From: Bin87 sp034423575
GTDB lineage: Bacteria; Chloroflexota; Dehalococcoidia; Lucifugimonadales; UBA3495
NCBI GenBank assembly: GCA_034423575.1
Contig: DAOUIF010000082.1
Span: forward strand, 18,236-82,235
Direction of reading: 5' to 3'
Length of the DNA: 64,000 nucleotides
This document shows, piece after piece, positions 42,423 to 51,227 of this stretch. Below the pieces are notes generated by a model. That model had not been told where the DNA came from and searched no databases. It saw only the letters and a program-made list of their open reading frames with translations. Within the stretch, counting starts at the first letter, position 1. Every line of letters starts with the position of its first letter. The translations under genes and the position numbers were made by a program.

Positions 42423-44387
42423 TTAGTTGTCGGCGGCGGCCAGAGCCTCAGGTTCCCCCAGTGCCGCGCCGAATACCTCGGCAAGTTGGGCGCTTGCGGC
42501 GTCGACCGCCTGGCGGCCCTTGTCGATGACGTGGGGGAGGCCAAAGAAGCCGTGGATCACACCGTCGTAGCGGATGAGCGTGGTTTCGACGCCGGTATCT
42601 TCCAGGGCGCTGGCGTAGGCTTCGCCCTCGTCGCGGAGCGGGTCGAACTCGGCGGTGATCACCAGCGCAGGCGGCAGGTCCCCGGACAGTCGCGCCCGTC
42701 CCGGAGATGCAAAGATGTTGTAGCCGGACAGGTCGGCGTTGTCGATGTAATGGTCCCAGAACCAGCGCATGCTGGCGGTCTCAAGGAACATGCCCTGACC
42801 GTTGACGTTGTAGGAGCGGGTGTCGTAGGCGTAGTCAGTGGCGGGATAGACCAGCAACTGAAACGCCAAAGTCTGCGGGAAGTCATCCTGCGCGAGAGAA
42901 ACGGCGGCGGCCAGATTTCCGCCGGCGCTGTCGCCTCCCACCGCGATCAGGTCGGCGCGGCTGCCCAGGGCGTCGGCATTGTGCATGGCCCACATGGTCG
43001 CGGTGAGGCAGTCCTCAAAAGGCGTGGGGAACTTGTGCTCGGGGGCGAGGCGGTAGTCGACTGAGATGACCACGCAGTTTCCACCAGCGCAAAGTTCCCG
43101 GGCGGTGGCGTCAGCGGTCTCGATGTTGCCGATCACCCAGCCCCCACCGTGGTACCAGACCAATGTGCCCCACGGACCTTCGGTGGCCGGCGTGTAGATG
43201 CGAACCGGCACGTCGCCCGGTTCTTTGCCGTGCTCGTTCCGGATGATCCGGTCCTCGACTTTGCCCACCGCGGGGCCGTCCGGCCTCGGGCGATTGTTCA
43301 TGATCTCGCGGCACTCGTTCACGTCCATTTCCTGGAAGGGCTTGATGCCCATGGAATCGAACAGTTCCAGGACGTGGGCAGCCTGGGGATCCAGGAGCTT
43401 GCGCATGGCCGAGGGGTCGCCCTCATGGCGGCGGTGGTACTCCTCGGTCATGTCGTCCACGGCGCCGCGCAGGAACCGGCAGGCGTCGTCCATGGCGTCA
43501 CGGGCGGTGTCCATAACGCTGGCCATGCCGAAAAAGCCGTGGATCATCCCGTCGTAGCGGTTCGTCTCAGCAGGGACGCCCAGATCGTTGAGCAAACGGC
43601 CGTACGCCTCGCCTTCGTCGCGTAGGGGGTCGTATTCCGCGGTAATGATCAGCGCGGGAGCGATATCGTCTGTGGCATCGAAGTCGGCACCCAATTGCAA
43701 CGGTGCCACCAGGGGATCGGCGGCCTGAGAAGGGTCGGCTAGGTACTGGTCCCAGTACCATATCATCACGTCACGGTCGAGGTTGTATCCCGTCCCGTTG
43801 TCGATATACGAGCCGGTGTCGAACTTGACGTCGGTCACCGGGTAGACCAGCAGTTGTTGGCTGACCCTGAAGTCTCCGGTTTCGGCGGCCTTGATGCTGA
43901 CCGCCGCAGCAAGGTTGCCTCCGGCGCTGTCGCCGCCCACGGCAACCACACCGGGCACGCCGCCGAGTTCAGCAGCGTGGTCGCTGGCCCAGATGGTAGC
44001 GTAGTAGCAGTCGTCAAAAGGCTCGGGGAACTTGGCTTCCGGGGACAAACGGTAGTCCACGGATACCACCACGCAGCGGGAGCCGGCGCACAGGTGCCGT
44101 GCCGTGCCGTCCGCCGAGTCCAGGTTGCCGACTACCCAACCGCCGCCGTGATACCACACGAGGATCGGGAAGGGTCCGTCACCTTCCGGTGTGTAGATGC
44201 GTACGGGCACCTCACCGGCGGGGCCGGTAACCGTGCGGTCCTGAACGTTGCCGACCTCAGGCCCGGGCGCCCGGGGCCGCTTGGCCGCGTTTGCCCGTGC
44301 TTCCGCCGGAGTAACGGTGTTGGCTGGCGGCAAACCCAAGGCTCGGGTTGCGTTGATCACCTCTTGAGCTTGCGGATGCAGTGGCAT
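42423..44387 (-). CDS. Tandem-fused alpha/beta-hydrolase (hormone-sensitive lipase type, two complete domains)
   Basis: 654 residues made of two similar esterase domains of about 320 residues. Domain 1 has WYHGGGWVVGNL, GGDSAGGNLAAAVS, TAEYDPLRDEGEAY and YDGMIHGFFG. Domain 2 has WYHGGGWVIGNI, GGDSAGGNLAAAVS, TAEFDPLRDEGEAY and YDGVIHGFFG. Both therefore keep the HGGG oxyanion hole, Ser nucleophile, Asp and His. Each domain also has its own N-terminal cap (HPQAQEVINATRALGLPP in the first). GGAGG precedes the ATG. Single-domain HSL-family proteins are normal, and an active tandem is unusual. The substrate is not known. Confidence 0.88.
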   Translation of the reverse strand: MPLHPQAQEVINATRALGLPPANTVTPAEARANAAKRPRAPGPEVGNVQDRTVTGPAGEVPVRIYTPEGDGPFPILVWYHGGGWVVGNLDSADGTARHLCAGSRCVVVSVDYRLSPEAKFPEPFDDCYYATIWASDHAAELGGVPGVVAVGGDSAGGNLAAAVSIKAAETGDFRVSQQLLVYPVTDVKFDTGSYIDNGTGYNLDRDVMIWYWDQYLADPSQAADPLVAPLQLGADFDATDDIAPALIITAEYDPLRDEGEAYGRLLNDLGVPAETNRYDGMIHGFFGMASVMDTARDAMDDACRFLRGAVDDMTEEYHRRHEGDPSAMRKLLDPQAAHVLELFDSMGIKPFQEMDVNECREIMNNRPRPDGPAVGKVEDRIIRNEHGKEPGDVPVRIYTPATEGPWGTLVWYHGGGWVIGNIETADATARELCAGGNCVVISVDYRLAPEHKFPTPFEDCLTATMWAMHNADALGSRADLIAVGGDSAGGNLAAAVSLAQDDFPQTLAFQLLVYPATDYAYDTRSYNVNGQGMFLETASMRWFWDHYIDNADLSGYNIFASPGRARLSGDLPPALVITAEFDPLRDEGEAYASALEDTGVETTLIRYDGVIHGFFGLPHVIDKGRQAVDAASAQLAEVFGAALGEPEALAAADN

Positions 44388-44419
44388 GTCGGGCCTCCAC
44401 TATGATCGTTCTGTTATGC

Positions 44420-44465
44420 ACAGGGCCGCCGGGGCATCTGGTAAGGTGCGTTCCGGCGGCCCTGT
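44420..44465 (-). terminator. Hairpin downstream of the luciferase-like gene
   Basis: ACAGGGCCGCCGG and its exact complement form a 13-bp stem around a 20-base loop, 15 bases past the stop at 44481. There is no T-tract. It lies just upstream of the esterase start (44387). Confidence 0.45.
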
Positions 44466-44480
44466 TCTGGCTGCGGTGTT

Positions 44481-45653
44481 CTAGGCGTTCCGGTTCGTGT
44501 AGTCTTCCCGCGCCCGCTCCAGGGCCCGGCCTCGCCCGGCCTGCAGCGTCTCGTGGCGCTCGTACGCCCACGTGTTGGACGCGATGGTGGCCTGCGCGCT
44601 GCCCTGGAAATGAGGCATCACGTGCCGGGCCATAAGCTCGTAGCTGTGCAGCATGTGCTCGCGGGCGGCCCAGTCCACCGTTTGGACCATGAACGCGCCA
44701 AAGCCGCCGCTGCGCTCCTCCAGCCGCTTGATGCCTTCGATGCAGTCGTCCGGCGTGCCGATGATCCACGCGCCGCGCTCGGCCATCACGTCAATGATTT
44801 TATCCGGCGGTCCGTCCACGACCTGCGGCCGGCCCATTGTGTGCTCGAAGTATTCGCGCTGGTAGCGACCCGCACCGACGCGCGCCTGCTCAAACGCCTC
44901 CTTGCGTGTGTCCGCCAGGTGCACCGGCAGGACCATGCGCCACTCGAACCGGTCAACCGTCTGGTCGTGCTCGGCGGCCGATTCCTCGCAGATGTCCCAA
45001 AGTTCGCTCAGCTCGAGACCCTGGGGCGCCTTGGGGTCGCGGGGCGTGGTGATGGTCAGCACCGACGCGCCGTGCTTGCCGGCCAGTGCGACGCCCGACG
45101 GGGTCTGGACGGATGCTACGGAGATGGGCATGTGCGGCGTCTGGTAGGGCCGCAACTGAAGCATGGCCTCATTAAGCTCGAACCAGTCGCTCTTGTGCGT
45201 GATGGGTTCTTTCTCGGTGAACAGCCGCATGATGACGCCCAGGGCTTCGTCCATGCGCAAGCGCTGCTTGGTGGGGTCGATGCCCATCATGTAGGCGTCG
45301 CCGGGCAGCGCGCCGGGCCCCACGCCCAGCATCACGCGGCCGCGGGTCATGTGGTCGAGCTGGGTCATCCAGTTGGCGACCATGAACGGGTGGTGATACG
45401 GCAGGCTGACGACGCCGGTGCCGAGCTTAATGTGCTTGGTGCGGTCGGCGGCCACGCCGATGAAAATCTCCGGCGAAGAGATGATCTCCCATCCCGCGCT
45501 GTGGTGCTCACCGATCCAGGCCTCGTCGAAGCCCAGATAGTCCAGCCACTGGACCAATTCCATGTCCCGTTCCAGCGCGAGTGTGGGGTTCTCACCGGCG
45601 CGGTGGAATGGGCCCATAAAGATGCCAAACTTCAGGCGGTCGGGTAGTGCCAT
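44481..45653 (-). CDS. Luciferase-like (LLM) F420/FMN-dependent monooxygenase
   Basis: 390 residues from ATG 45653 with AGGAGG upstream; the extra frame to 45806 is non-homologous. The TIM-barrel family blocks are FGIFMGPFHRAGENP, EAWIGEHHSAGWEIISSPEI, IKLGTGVVSLPYHHPFMVAN and RGRVMLGVGPGALPGDAYMM. Members use reduced FMN or F420 to oxidise aldehydes, alkanes, sulfonates or terpenes. This gene type is greatly expanded in SAR202 Chloroflexota. A good promoter (TTGCCG-17-TATAAT) stands upstream and a hairpin downstream, so it is a single-gene transcript. Confidence 0.88.
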   Translation of the reverse strand: MALPDRLKFGIFMGPFHRAGENPTLALERDMELVQWLDYLGFDEAWIGEHHSAGWEIISSPEIFIGVAADRTKHIKLGTGVVSLPYHHPFMVANWMTQLDHMTRGRVMLGVGPGALPGDAYMMGIDPTKQRLRMDEALGVIMRLFTEKEPITHKSDWFELNEAMLQLRPYQTPHMPISVASVQTPSGVALAGKHGASVLTITTPRDPKAPQGLELSELWDICEESAAEHDQTVDRFEWRMVLPVHLADTRKEAFEQARVGAGRYQREYFEHTMGRPQVVDGPPDKIIDVMAERGAWIIGTPDDCIEGIKRLEERSGGFGAFMVQTVDWAAREHMLHSYELMARHVMPHFQGSAQATIASNTWAYERHETLQAGRGRALERAREDYTNRNA

Positions 45654-45777
45654 TGGGGAGCCTCCTCCTCTTACGCATCGGGCGGATGCGTGGCGAAGGG
45701 CCGGTGCAGGGGAACGACAACTGTCGCCCGACCAGGGGCGCTTCGCTGGGTAGCTTGGGGGTGCGATTGTTGGCCGC

Positions 45778-45806
45778 ATTATATGGGCCGCAGCCGGCGG
45801 CGGCAA
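45778..45806 (-). promoter_or_regulatory. Promoter of the luciferase-like monooxygenase
   Basis: Minus strand: -35 TTGCCG (45801-45806), 17-base spacer, -10 TATAAT (45778-45783), about 120 bases before the start codon. Confidence 0.6.
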
Positions 45807-45857
45807 GCGCGACGCGATCCGGGATCCATTGTCGCTATAGGCGCGCTGGATGAGAAA

Positions 45858-45901
45858 ACCGCCGCGCTGGGAACCCTCCGGAGAGGTCTCAGCGCGGCGG
45901 T
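45858..45901 (-). terminator. Intrinsic terminator after the epimerase gene
   Basis: On the minus strand, ACCGCCGCGCTG pairs with CAGCGCGGCGGT (12 bp, with one extra mismatch pair inside), followed directly by TTTTC. It lies 25 bases after the stop at 45926. Confidence 0.7.
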
Positions 45902-45925
45902 CCTACGAGCCGAGATTTTCCGCGA

Positions 45926-46861
45926 CTAACCGACCAGCGGCAACCCCTCATCCTCGCGTACTGCGTTGATGATTTCCAGCACTCGCTGCTGCAGAGGTGG
46001 GTATGAGAGCTCGAACTCGGTGAGGAGGCGGCTGTTGTCGACCAGGAAGTTGCCGGAGTGTTCGCGGCCTCCCTCGTTGTCAAAGGAGATCTGGGCGTCG
46101 GGCAGGTACCCGCGCACCATGTCCGCCAGGTCGCCGAGGCTGATGGCCGTGCCGCCCGAGTTGTAAACCTGGTGCTCGCTCCTATCCACAAGCGACACGC
46201 GAACGAAGGCCTCGGCGATGTCCTCCACGTGGATGGGCAGCCGCATCATTTCGCGGTACGGGAAGCTGACGGGCTCCCCACGGGACGGCAGGGTGACGCA
46301 GCGCACGTGGTCCACGGAACCGCGTACCTTGTCGGGTCCGGTGACGTTGGCCGGACGGATCCCGGTGATGGACATGCCGTAGTTCTCGTTGAACATCTTG
46401 GCCTGGAACTCGTTGAAAATCTTGTGCGTCGCGTACTGGCTGTCGCCGTAGGTCGCCTCGTCCTCGTTGATCTCGCGCTCGCCGAAGTTGGTCTGCTGCC
46501 CGCTGACGGCGACGGAACTGGCGTATACGATGCGGTTGACGCCAAGCAGCCGGCCGGCCTCGAAGCAGTTGTCCATTCCGAGGATGTTCAGGCGCATCTG
46601 GTGATGCGGATTGCCCTCCCCGCCGCCGAGCAGGTAAGCCAGGTTGATGATGCGATCGGGCTGGGAATCGACGATGGCACGGGTGACCTGTTCGAAATCG
46701 GTGATGTCGACCCGCGAACTGCGCACATCGCCGGCGTCCACGCCGGGAATGTCGGGCAACGGGTTGATGTCGGTGGCGTACACGTCCTCGCCGCGTTCCA
46801 CCAATTTGCGGACCACGCGAGGCCCGATGAAACCGGAAGCTCCCAAGACCAAGACCGTCAT
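45926..46861 (-). CDS. NAD-dependent epimerase/dehydratase (extended SDR)
   Basis: 311 residues. The Rossmann loop is VLVLGASGFIGPRVVRKL at 3-20, the catalytic pair YATHK (Tyr-x3-Lys) lies in DSQYATHKIFNEF, and INLAYLLGGG, RIVYASS and ITGIRPANVTGPD are typical. The family acts on sugar nucleotides or sterol-type alcohols. The ribosome site is GGAGGTG. The next gene upstream, 93 bases away, is the methyltransferase. The substrate cannot be inferred. Confidence 0.88.
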   Translation of the reverse strand: MTVLVLGASGFIGPRVVRKLVERGEDVYATDINPLPDIPGVDAGDVRSSRVDITDFEQVTRAIVDSQPDRIINLAYLLGGGEGNPHHQMRLNILGMDNCFEAGRLLGVNRIVYASSVAVSGQQTNFGEREINEDEATYGDSQYATHKIFNEFQAKMFNENYGMSITGIRPANVTGPDKVRGSVDHVRCVTLPSRGEPVSFPYREMMRLPIHVEDIAEAFVRVSLVDRSEHQVYNSGGTAISLGDLADMVRGYLPDAQISFDNEGGREHSGNFLVDNSRLLTEFELSYPPLQQRVLEIINAVREDEGLPLVG

Positions 46862-46891
46862 GTCTGCACCTCCAGATGCGTGATTGTCGAT

Positions 46892-46897
46892 ACTATA
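46892..46897 (-). promoter_or_regulatory. Possible -10 box for the epimerase
   Basis: TATAGT on the minus strand, about 30 bases before the ATG; the -35 is weak. Confidence 0.3.
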
Positions 46898-46954
46898 GAG
46901 GAACGGTCGCGCGGATCGACGACCGCGGTCAGTTGGATCAACGACGTGGCGAAG

Positions 46955-47794
46955 TTACTTCCGCACGGCGACGAAAAACAGCCGCCGGAATGGGTACAGG
47001 GTGAACCCGTCGGGGCGTTTGGGGTATTCGAGGTTCAACCGGCGACGATATTCTTCGAGGTAAGTTTCGCGTTCGCCGTCCTCCAAGCCGTTCAGGATAG
47101 GACGCAGGCCGGTTCCGGTCACCCATTCGAGAACGGCGTCATCGCCCGTGAGAACATGCTGATATTCTGTCGTCCAGACGTCAAGATGGTCGGCCTCAGG
47201 AGCCAGAAGGTCGTAGTAGAAGTCGGGGTCCTGGACCCACCGGTTGCCCACGGCGGAGCGCAGTTCGGCGGAGCCGACGGGTTGTCCAGTCGTGCCGCCG
47301 TTTTGGAGGGTCTCGCGCATTATCTGGTGGGAGCGCATGTCCCACGAAAGAGGCGCTTGGACTGCCAGGCAGCCGCCCGAAGGCAGCATGCCCCACAGGC
47401 GCGGCACCAACTCGTGGTGGTCGGGCACCCACTGGATCACGGCGTTGGAGAAGAATATCGACGGCGTTTCGGAGGGCTGCCAGCCGGAGAGGTCTCCTTC
47501 CTCCCAGCTGACCCGGGTCGATCCGGCCCTGTCGACGGAGGCTGACGCCTGGGCCAGCATTTCGGGCGAATTGTCCATGCCAATGACATCAGCCTGCGGC
47601 CACCGGCCGGCGAGCAGATGGGTTACGTTTCCGCTACCGCATCCCAGGTCATAGATGACCTGGGGTCGCTCCAGTGGGATGCGGCCCAAGAGGTCCAGGG
47701 CGGGGCGCAGCCGATGGTCGGCGAATTTAAGGTACTGACCCGGGTCCCAGGATTCACCGGCCAGGTCGCGTTGGTGCGGGGTCGCCTGAGTCAT
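46955..47794 (-). CDS. Trans-aconitate 2-methyltransferase-like SAM enzyme
   Basis: 279 residues. WDPGQYLKFADHRLRPALDL at the N-terminus, the SAM loop VIYDLGCGSGNVTHLLAGRW, IGMDNSPEMLAQA, FFSNAVIQWVPDHHELVPRL and LAVQAPLSWDMRSHQIM follow the Tam family pattern. Tam methylates trans-aconitate, which forms from cis-aconitate and inhibits aconitase. A clear promoter (TTGACG-17-TATACT) lies 40-70 bases upstream. No strong Shine-Dalgarno was seen. Confidence 0.85.
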   Translation of the reverse strand: MTQATPHQRDLAGESWDPGQYLKFADHRLRPALDLLGRIPLERPQVIYDLGCGSGNVTHLLAGRWPQADVIGMDNSPEMLAQASASVDRAGSTRVSWEEGDLSGWQPSETPSIFFSNAVIQWVPDHHELVPRLWGMLPSGGCLAVQAPLSWDMRSHQIMRETLQNGGTTGQPVGSAELRSAVGNRWVQDPDFYYDLLAPEADHLDVWTTEYQHVLTGDDAVLEWVTGTGLRPILNGLEDGERETYLEEYRRRLNLEYPKRPDGFTLYPFRRLFFVAVRK

Positions 47795-47835
47795 TTCGTT
47801 AGGTGCGCTCTCGTGCCTGATGGGAATTTGCGGCG

Positions 47836-47864
47836 AGTATAGGCACGGGAGAATCGAGCGTCAA
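47836..47864 (-). promoter_or_regulatory. Promoter of the Tam-like gene
   Basis: Minus strand: -35 TTGACG (47859-47864), 17-base spacer, -10 TATACT (47836-47841). Confidence 0.65.
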
Positions 47865-47881
47865 CCGCGCGGGGGCGGCCA

Positions 47882-49195
47882 TCATCTGCCCTGCAACGCC
47901 GTGAGCTTGCCATCGGTAGTGGGTAGAAACAGGGTGCGTCCGGAAACGGACGGCGCGGCTGACATGGGGTAGTCTCCAATGTCGTGTGTCCACTCGAGTG
48001 AACCGGTATCGGCATCCAGTCCGTGGAGCGTCCCGTCCACAGTGCCGAGCACCAGGGTGTCGCCGGCAACCACGGGATCCGCGACGATCTCGCCATCGAG
48101 CTGAGTCTCCCAAATGGTCGATCCGTCGGCGGCAGCGAAAGCGGTCGCGTTGCCTGCTTCGTTGACAACGAACAGGATGCCATTTGCGTAGGCCGGGCTG
48201 TATTTCACGTTTCCGCCCGCGTAGGCGACCCAGAGGGCTCCCGTTTGACGCGGTGGATCAGAGCGCAAGCGCCAGGCGAAGAAGTTAAACTTGGCGACGT
48301 AAGCGAATCGGCTGAAGGGCCGGCTGATCGCCGACGGGTCTACCGCCCAAACTCCTCCCCGGTTGGTAACGAAGAATGCCCGACCGTCGGCCATGACCGG
48401 TCCACCGGCGACCGGCGTCCCCGAGTAGAACACCAGGCGACGGCGTCCGGTTTCGGGATCGGCCGTGACGAACCGTTCGCCCAGCGAGGCGGCCGCGACA
48501 ACCGAACCGTCGGTGACCGGGTGCGAGACCACCCAGCCGGTGGCGTCCGCTGACCAGCGAGGCTCTCCGGTAGCTGCATCCAACGCCTCCAGTTTCCCGT
48601 TGGTCGACCCGATGTACAGCGTGCCGTTCGATACGATAGGCGAGCCCAGCACAATGTTTCCCAGGTCGCGCTGCCAGCGCAGTTCGCCGGTGAATTGATC
48701 CAACGCGAGTACACGATGATCCCGCGTACCGAGGTATACGAGGCCGCCGGCGACCGCAGGCGCGCTGTCCGAAGGCGAACCGATGGGCCTTGACCAAAAC
48801 GGTTCACCGCTATGGGTGTCCAAGGCTACGATTTCACCACCGTCGGTGGAAACAATGATCAAGTCGCCGACGATGGCCGGAGCGCCCAGAGCCACACCCG
48901 GCAGATCGGTCTCCCATCTGATCGCGAAAGGTGGAGCCGGGTCAGGTTCCTCCGTAGATGCGGCGCCGCCGATGCCACGGCGACCGGATGGCCAGTCGGT
49001 CGGCGCTTCGGACATGTTAGCCGCGGAGGTAGCGGCCGCCGGCGGAAACAGCAGAGGCGTGAGTTGGTACGCCCGCACCGCCCACAGCGCAAGCAACACC
49101 AGAACGACTGTCGCTACGGCAAGCCAGATCCTGACGTCGCGAAACCGCCACCGTCTGCCGATCGCGGTTTCACCGTATAGACTGGGCCGTCGCAA
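47882..49195 (-). CDS. Membrane-anchored PQQ-type beta-propeller protein
   Basis: About 437 residues if started at TTG 49195, the first start after the DppC stop; the upstream frame to 49498 overlaps dppC. One N-terminal transmembrane segment (VRIWLAVATVVLVLLALWAV) is followed by a linker and repeated PQQ-like blades, such as GGEIVALDTHSGEPFWSRPI, HRVLALDQFTGELRWQRDLG, GKLEALDAATGEPRWSADA and GTLHGLDADTGSLEWTHDIG. It resembles BamB/PQQ-repeat scaffolds rather than a quinoprotein dehydrogenase, since no catalytic disulfide or heme motif is visible. It is the last gene of the ABC-importer run. Confidence 0.82.
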   Translation of the reverse strand: MRRPSLYGETAIGRRWRFRDVRIWLAVATVVLVLLALWAVRAYQLTPLLFPPAAATSAANMSEAPTDWPSGRRGIGGAASTEEPDPAPPFAIRWETDLPGVALGAPAIVGDLIIVSTDGGEIVALDTHSGEPFWSRPIGSPSDSAPAVAGGLVYLGTRDHRVLALDQFTGELRWQRDLGNIVLGSPIVSNGTLYIGSTNGKLEALDAATGEPRWSADATGWVVSHPVTDGSVVAAASLGERFVTADPETGRRRLVFYSGTPVAGGPVMADGRAFFVTNRGGVWAVDPSAISRPFSRFAYVAKFNFFAWRLRSDPPRQTGALWVAYAGGNVKYSPAYANGILFVVNEAGNATAFAAADGSTIWETQLDGEIVADPVVAGDTLVLGTVDGTLHGLDADTGSLEWTHDIGDYPMSAAPSVSGRTLFLPTTDGKLTALQGR

Positions 49196-49227
49196 CGGGC
49201 TGCGGTGACCCGGGAAGAGCTTGGGGT

Positions 49228-50133
49228 TTATGTCCGTCCCCGCAACTTGGGATCCAGCGCATCGCGGATGGAGTCCCCGAACAGGTTGAAGGCCAGCACG
49301 GTGACGGTGATTGCCAGGCCAGGGAACACTACCATCCACCACCGTGGGATCAAGCCCGCGGCGACCGGCCCGCCCAGCATGTTGCCCCAAGTGGCTGTGG
49401 GCATGGGTACGCCCACTCCCAGGAAGCCCAGCGAAGCCTCCAGGATGATCACCGAACCCAGGTGGGCGGTGGCCAGCACCAGCCAGGGGGCTACGCACTG
49501 CGGTGCGATGTGTCGAATCATCACCCGCCCGCTGGACGCTCCGATGGCCTGCGCCGCATCCACATACGCGTTTTCCTTGACACTCAAGGTAACCGACCGG
49601 ATCACGCGGACTGACAAGGGAATGCGCGTAATGCTAATCGCAACAATCACAGTCCAGACCCCGGCGCCCATGGCCAATACCAGTATCATCGCCAGGATCA
49701 GCGTGGGGAAGGACATCAGCAGTTCCAGGAACCGTTGGCTGTAGATATCGAGGCGCCCTCCAATGTACCCGGATGCGACGCCCCAGGCGGCGCCGACCAG
49801 ATCGCCCACCAGCACGGCCACCAGGGCGACGAACAACGAGATCCGCGCCCCGTGCACCACCCGACTGTACAAGTCTCGGCCGATGTCGTCGGTTCCCATC
49901 CAGTGGGCCGGCCCAGGCGCTTCGCGCAACGCTCGGAAGTCGGCGTACTCCGTGGGATGGTGGGTTGCGACATAGGGCGCGAAAACGGCGACGAACACGA
50001 TGCCAAGAATGGCCAGCCCACTGATGGCTCCCACGGGATTGCGCTGGCTAAAATTAGCGATCGCCCATACCCAATTCCTAGTGCGACGCTGTGCATCCTG
50101 TACGATGACGTCGGTAGCGGTTACCTGTGCCAC
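49228..50133 (-). CDS. Dipeptide/oligopeptide ABC transporter permease, DppC type
   Basis: 301 residues, GTG start at 50133 with GGAG 7 bases upstream; the frame is open to 50571 but overlaps dppB. It has about six transmembrane segments, the N-terminal helix NPVGAISGLAILGIVFVAVF, and a periplasmic piece with HWMGTDDIGRDLYSRVVHGA, the DppC signature. The EAA loop reads YVDAAQAIGASSGRVMIRHI followed by PQC. It pairs with the DppB-type gene immediately upstream. Confidence 0.92.
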   Translation of the reverse strand: MAQVTATDVIVQDAQRRTRNWVWAIANFSQRNPVGAISGLAILGIVFVAVFAPYVATHHPTEYADFRALREAPGPAHWMGTDDIGRDLYSRVVHGARISLFVALVAVLVGDLVGAAWGVASGYIGGRLDIYSQRFLELLMSFPTLILAMILVLAMGAGVWTVIVAISITRIPLSVRVIRSVTLSVKENAYVDAAQAIGASSGRVMIRHIAPQCVAPWLVLATAHLGSVIILEASLGFLGVGVPMPTATWGNMLGGPVAAGLIPRWWMVVFPGLAITVTVLAFNLFGDSIRDALDPKLRGRT

Positions 50134-50168
50134 GGGAATACTCCAGACCGGTGTGTCCTGTTGCGAGG

Positions 50169-51125
50169 TTAGCTGTATCGGATGCGTGGGTCGATCCAGG
50201 CGTAGGAAATGTCGACCAGCAAGTTGGTGAGAACGAACACCAGTCCGTAGATCAAGACCAGGTTTTGAATGACGACGTAGTCGCGCTCGAAGAACGCGGC
50301 TACCAGGGTGCGCCCCAGTCCGGGCACACCGAACGCCTGCTCCACTGCCACCGACCCGCCGATCAGGAACCCCAGCAACACGCCGGACAGGGTGATAACC
50401 GGCATGATGGCGTTCCGGAGGGCGTGTCTCAAGATCACCAATCGTTCTGCCAGGCCTTTGGCTCGGGCGGTGCGGATGTAATCCTCGTGGATCGTCTCCA
50501 GGAGCGCCGAGCGCGCCATTCGGCAGACGTACGCAGCCTGTCCTATGCCCAGCACCAGGGCTGGTCCCCAAATGATTTGCAGGTTAGCCCACGGGTCCTC
50601 CCAAATGTTGATTACTCCCAGAGGAGCTTTCCATTCCAGCGTCAACACCAGGGTTAGCACGATAAGCGTGCCCAGCCAGAAATTCGGAATCGCCAGGAAC
50701 AGGATGGAGAAGAAGCGCCCGGCATAATCGAATGGGGTGTTTCTCTTCATTGCGGCCAGTATCCCCACGGGCAAACCAATGACCCACGAGAGGATCACGG
50801 AAATAATCGCGATCTCCAAGGTGATAGGACCGCGGTTTATGATCAAGTCCATCACCGTGTCCGAACGCCAGAAGGACTGGCCGAGTTTCAAGGTCACAAT
50901 GTCCTTGAGCCAGTCCACATACTGCAGGTAAATTGGTTTGTCCAAGCCCAGGCTGGCGATGATTCGGGCGCGGTCCTCTTCGCTGAGTTGCAACGTGCCC
51001 TCTTCCCCGAACATCACGGTAAGCACGTCACCCGGCAAGATACGCATCACCAGGAATATGATGATGGTAAGCCCGATAATGGCGGGAATCGCCAACAGTA
51101 CTCGGCGGAGAATGTATTTTTGCAT
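50169..51125 (-). CDS. Dipeptide/oligopeptide ABC transporter permease, DppB type
   Basis: 318 residues with six transmembrane helices, starting MQKYILRRVLLAIPAIIGLT with FLVMRILPGD, the DppB N-terminal signature. The EAA loop is EDYIRTARAKGLAERLVILR, and the C-terminal helix ends in DPRIRYS. It is the partner of the DppC-type gene. There is 35 bases between their coding regions. A hairpin precedes it, after the binding-protein gene. Confidence 0.93.
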   Translation of the reverse strand: MQKYILRRVLLAIPAIIGLTIIIFLVMRILPGDVLTVMFGEEGTLQLSEEDRARIIASLGLDKPIYLQYVDWLKDIVTLKLGQSFWRSDTVMDLIINRGPITLEIAIISVILSWVIGLPVGILAAMKRNTPFDYAGRFFSILFLAIPNFWLGTLIVLTLVLTLEWKAPLGVINIWEDPWANLQIIWGPALVLGIGQAAYVCRMARSALLETIHEDYIRTARAKGLAERLVILRHALRNAIMPVITLSGVLLGFLIGGSVAVEQAFGVPGLGRTLVAAFFERDYVVIQNLVLIYGLVFVLTNLLVDISYAWIDPRIRYS

Positions 51126-51170
51126 CAGAACATCCAGTGGAGTCCACGCGATGGGGTGGGTTGGTATATC

Positions 51171-51197
51171 AGGCGGGCGGCGTTACGTCGCCCGCCT
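51171..51197 (-). promoter_or_regulatory. Intercistronic hairpin between binding protein and permease genes
   Basis: AGGCGGGCG and CGCCCGCCT form a 9-bp perfect stem around a 9-base loop, inside the 102-base gap. With no T-tract it may stabilise the upstream mRNA or reduce read-through, giving more binding protein than permease. Confidence 0.4.
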
Positions 51198-51227
51198 CTG
51201 ACGATCTCGCTGTGATCAAGAGGCCGG

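Noticed and set aside
46058..47545. Open frame of 495 codons on the plus strand
   Set aside because: It runs antisense across both the epimerase and the methyltransferase, which carry clear family motifs.
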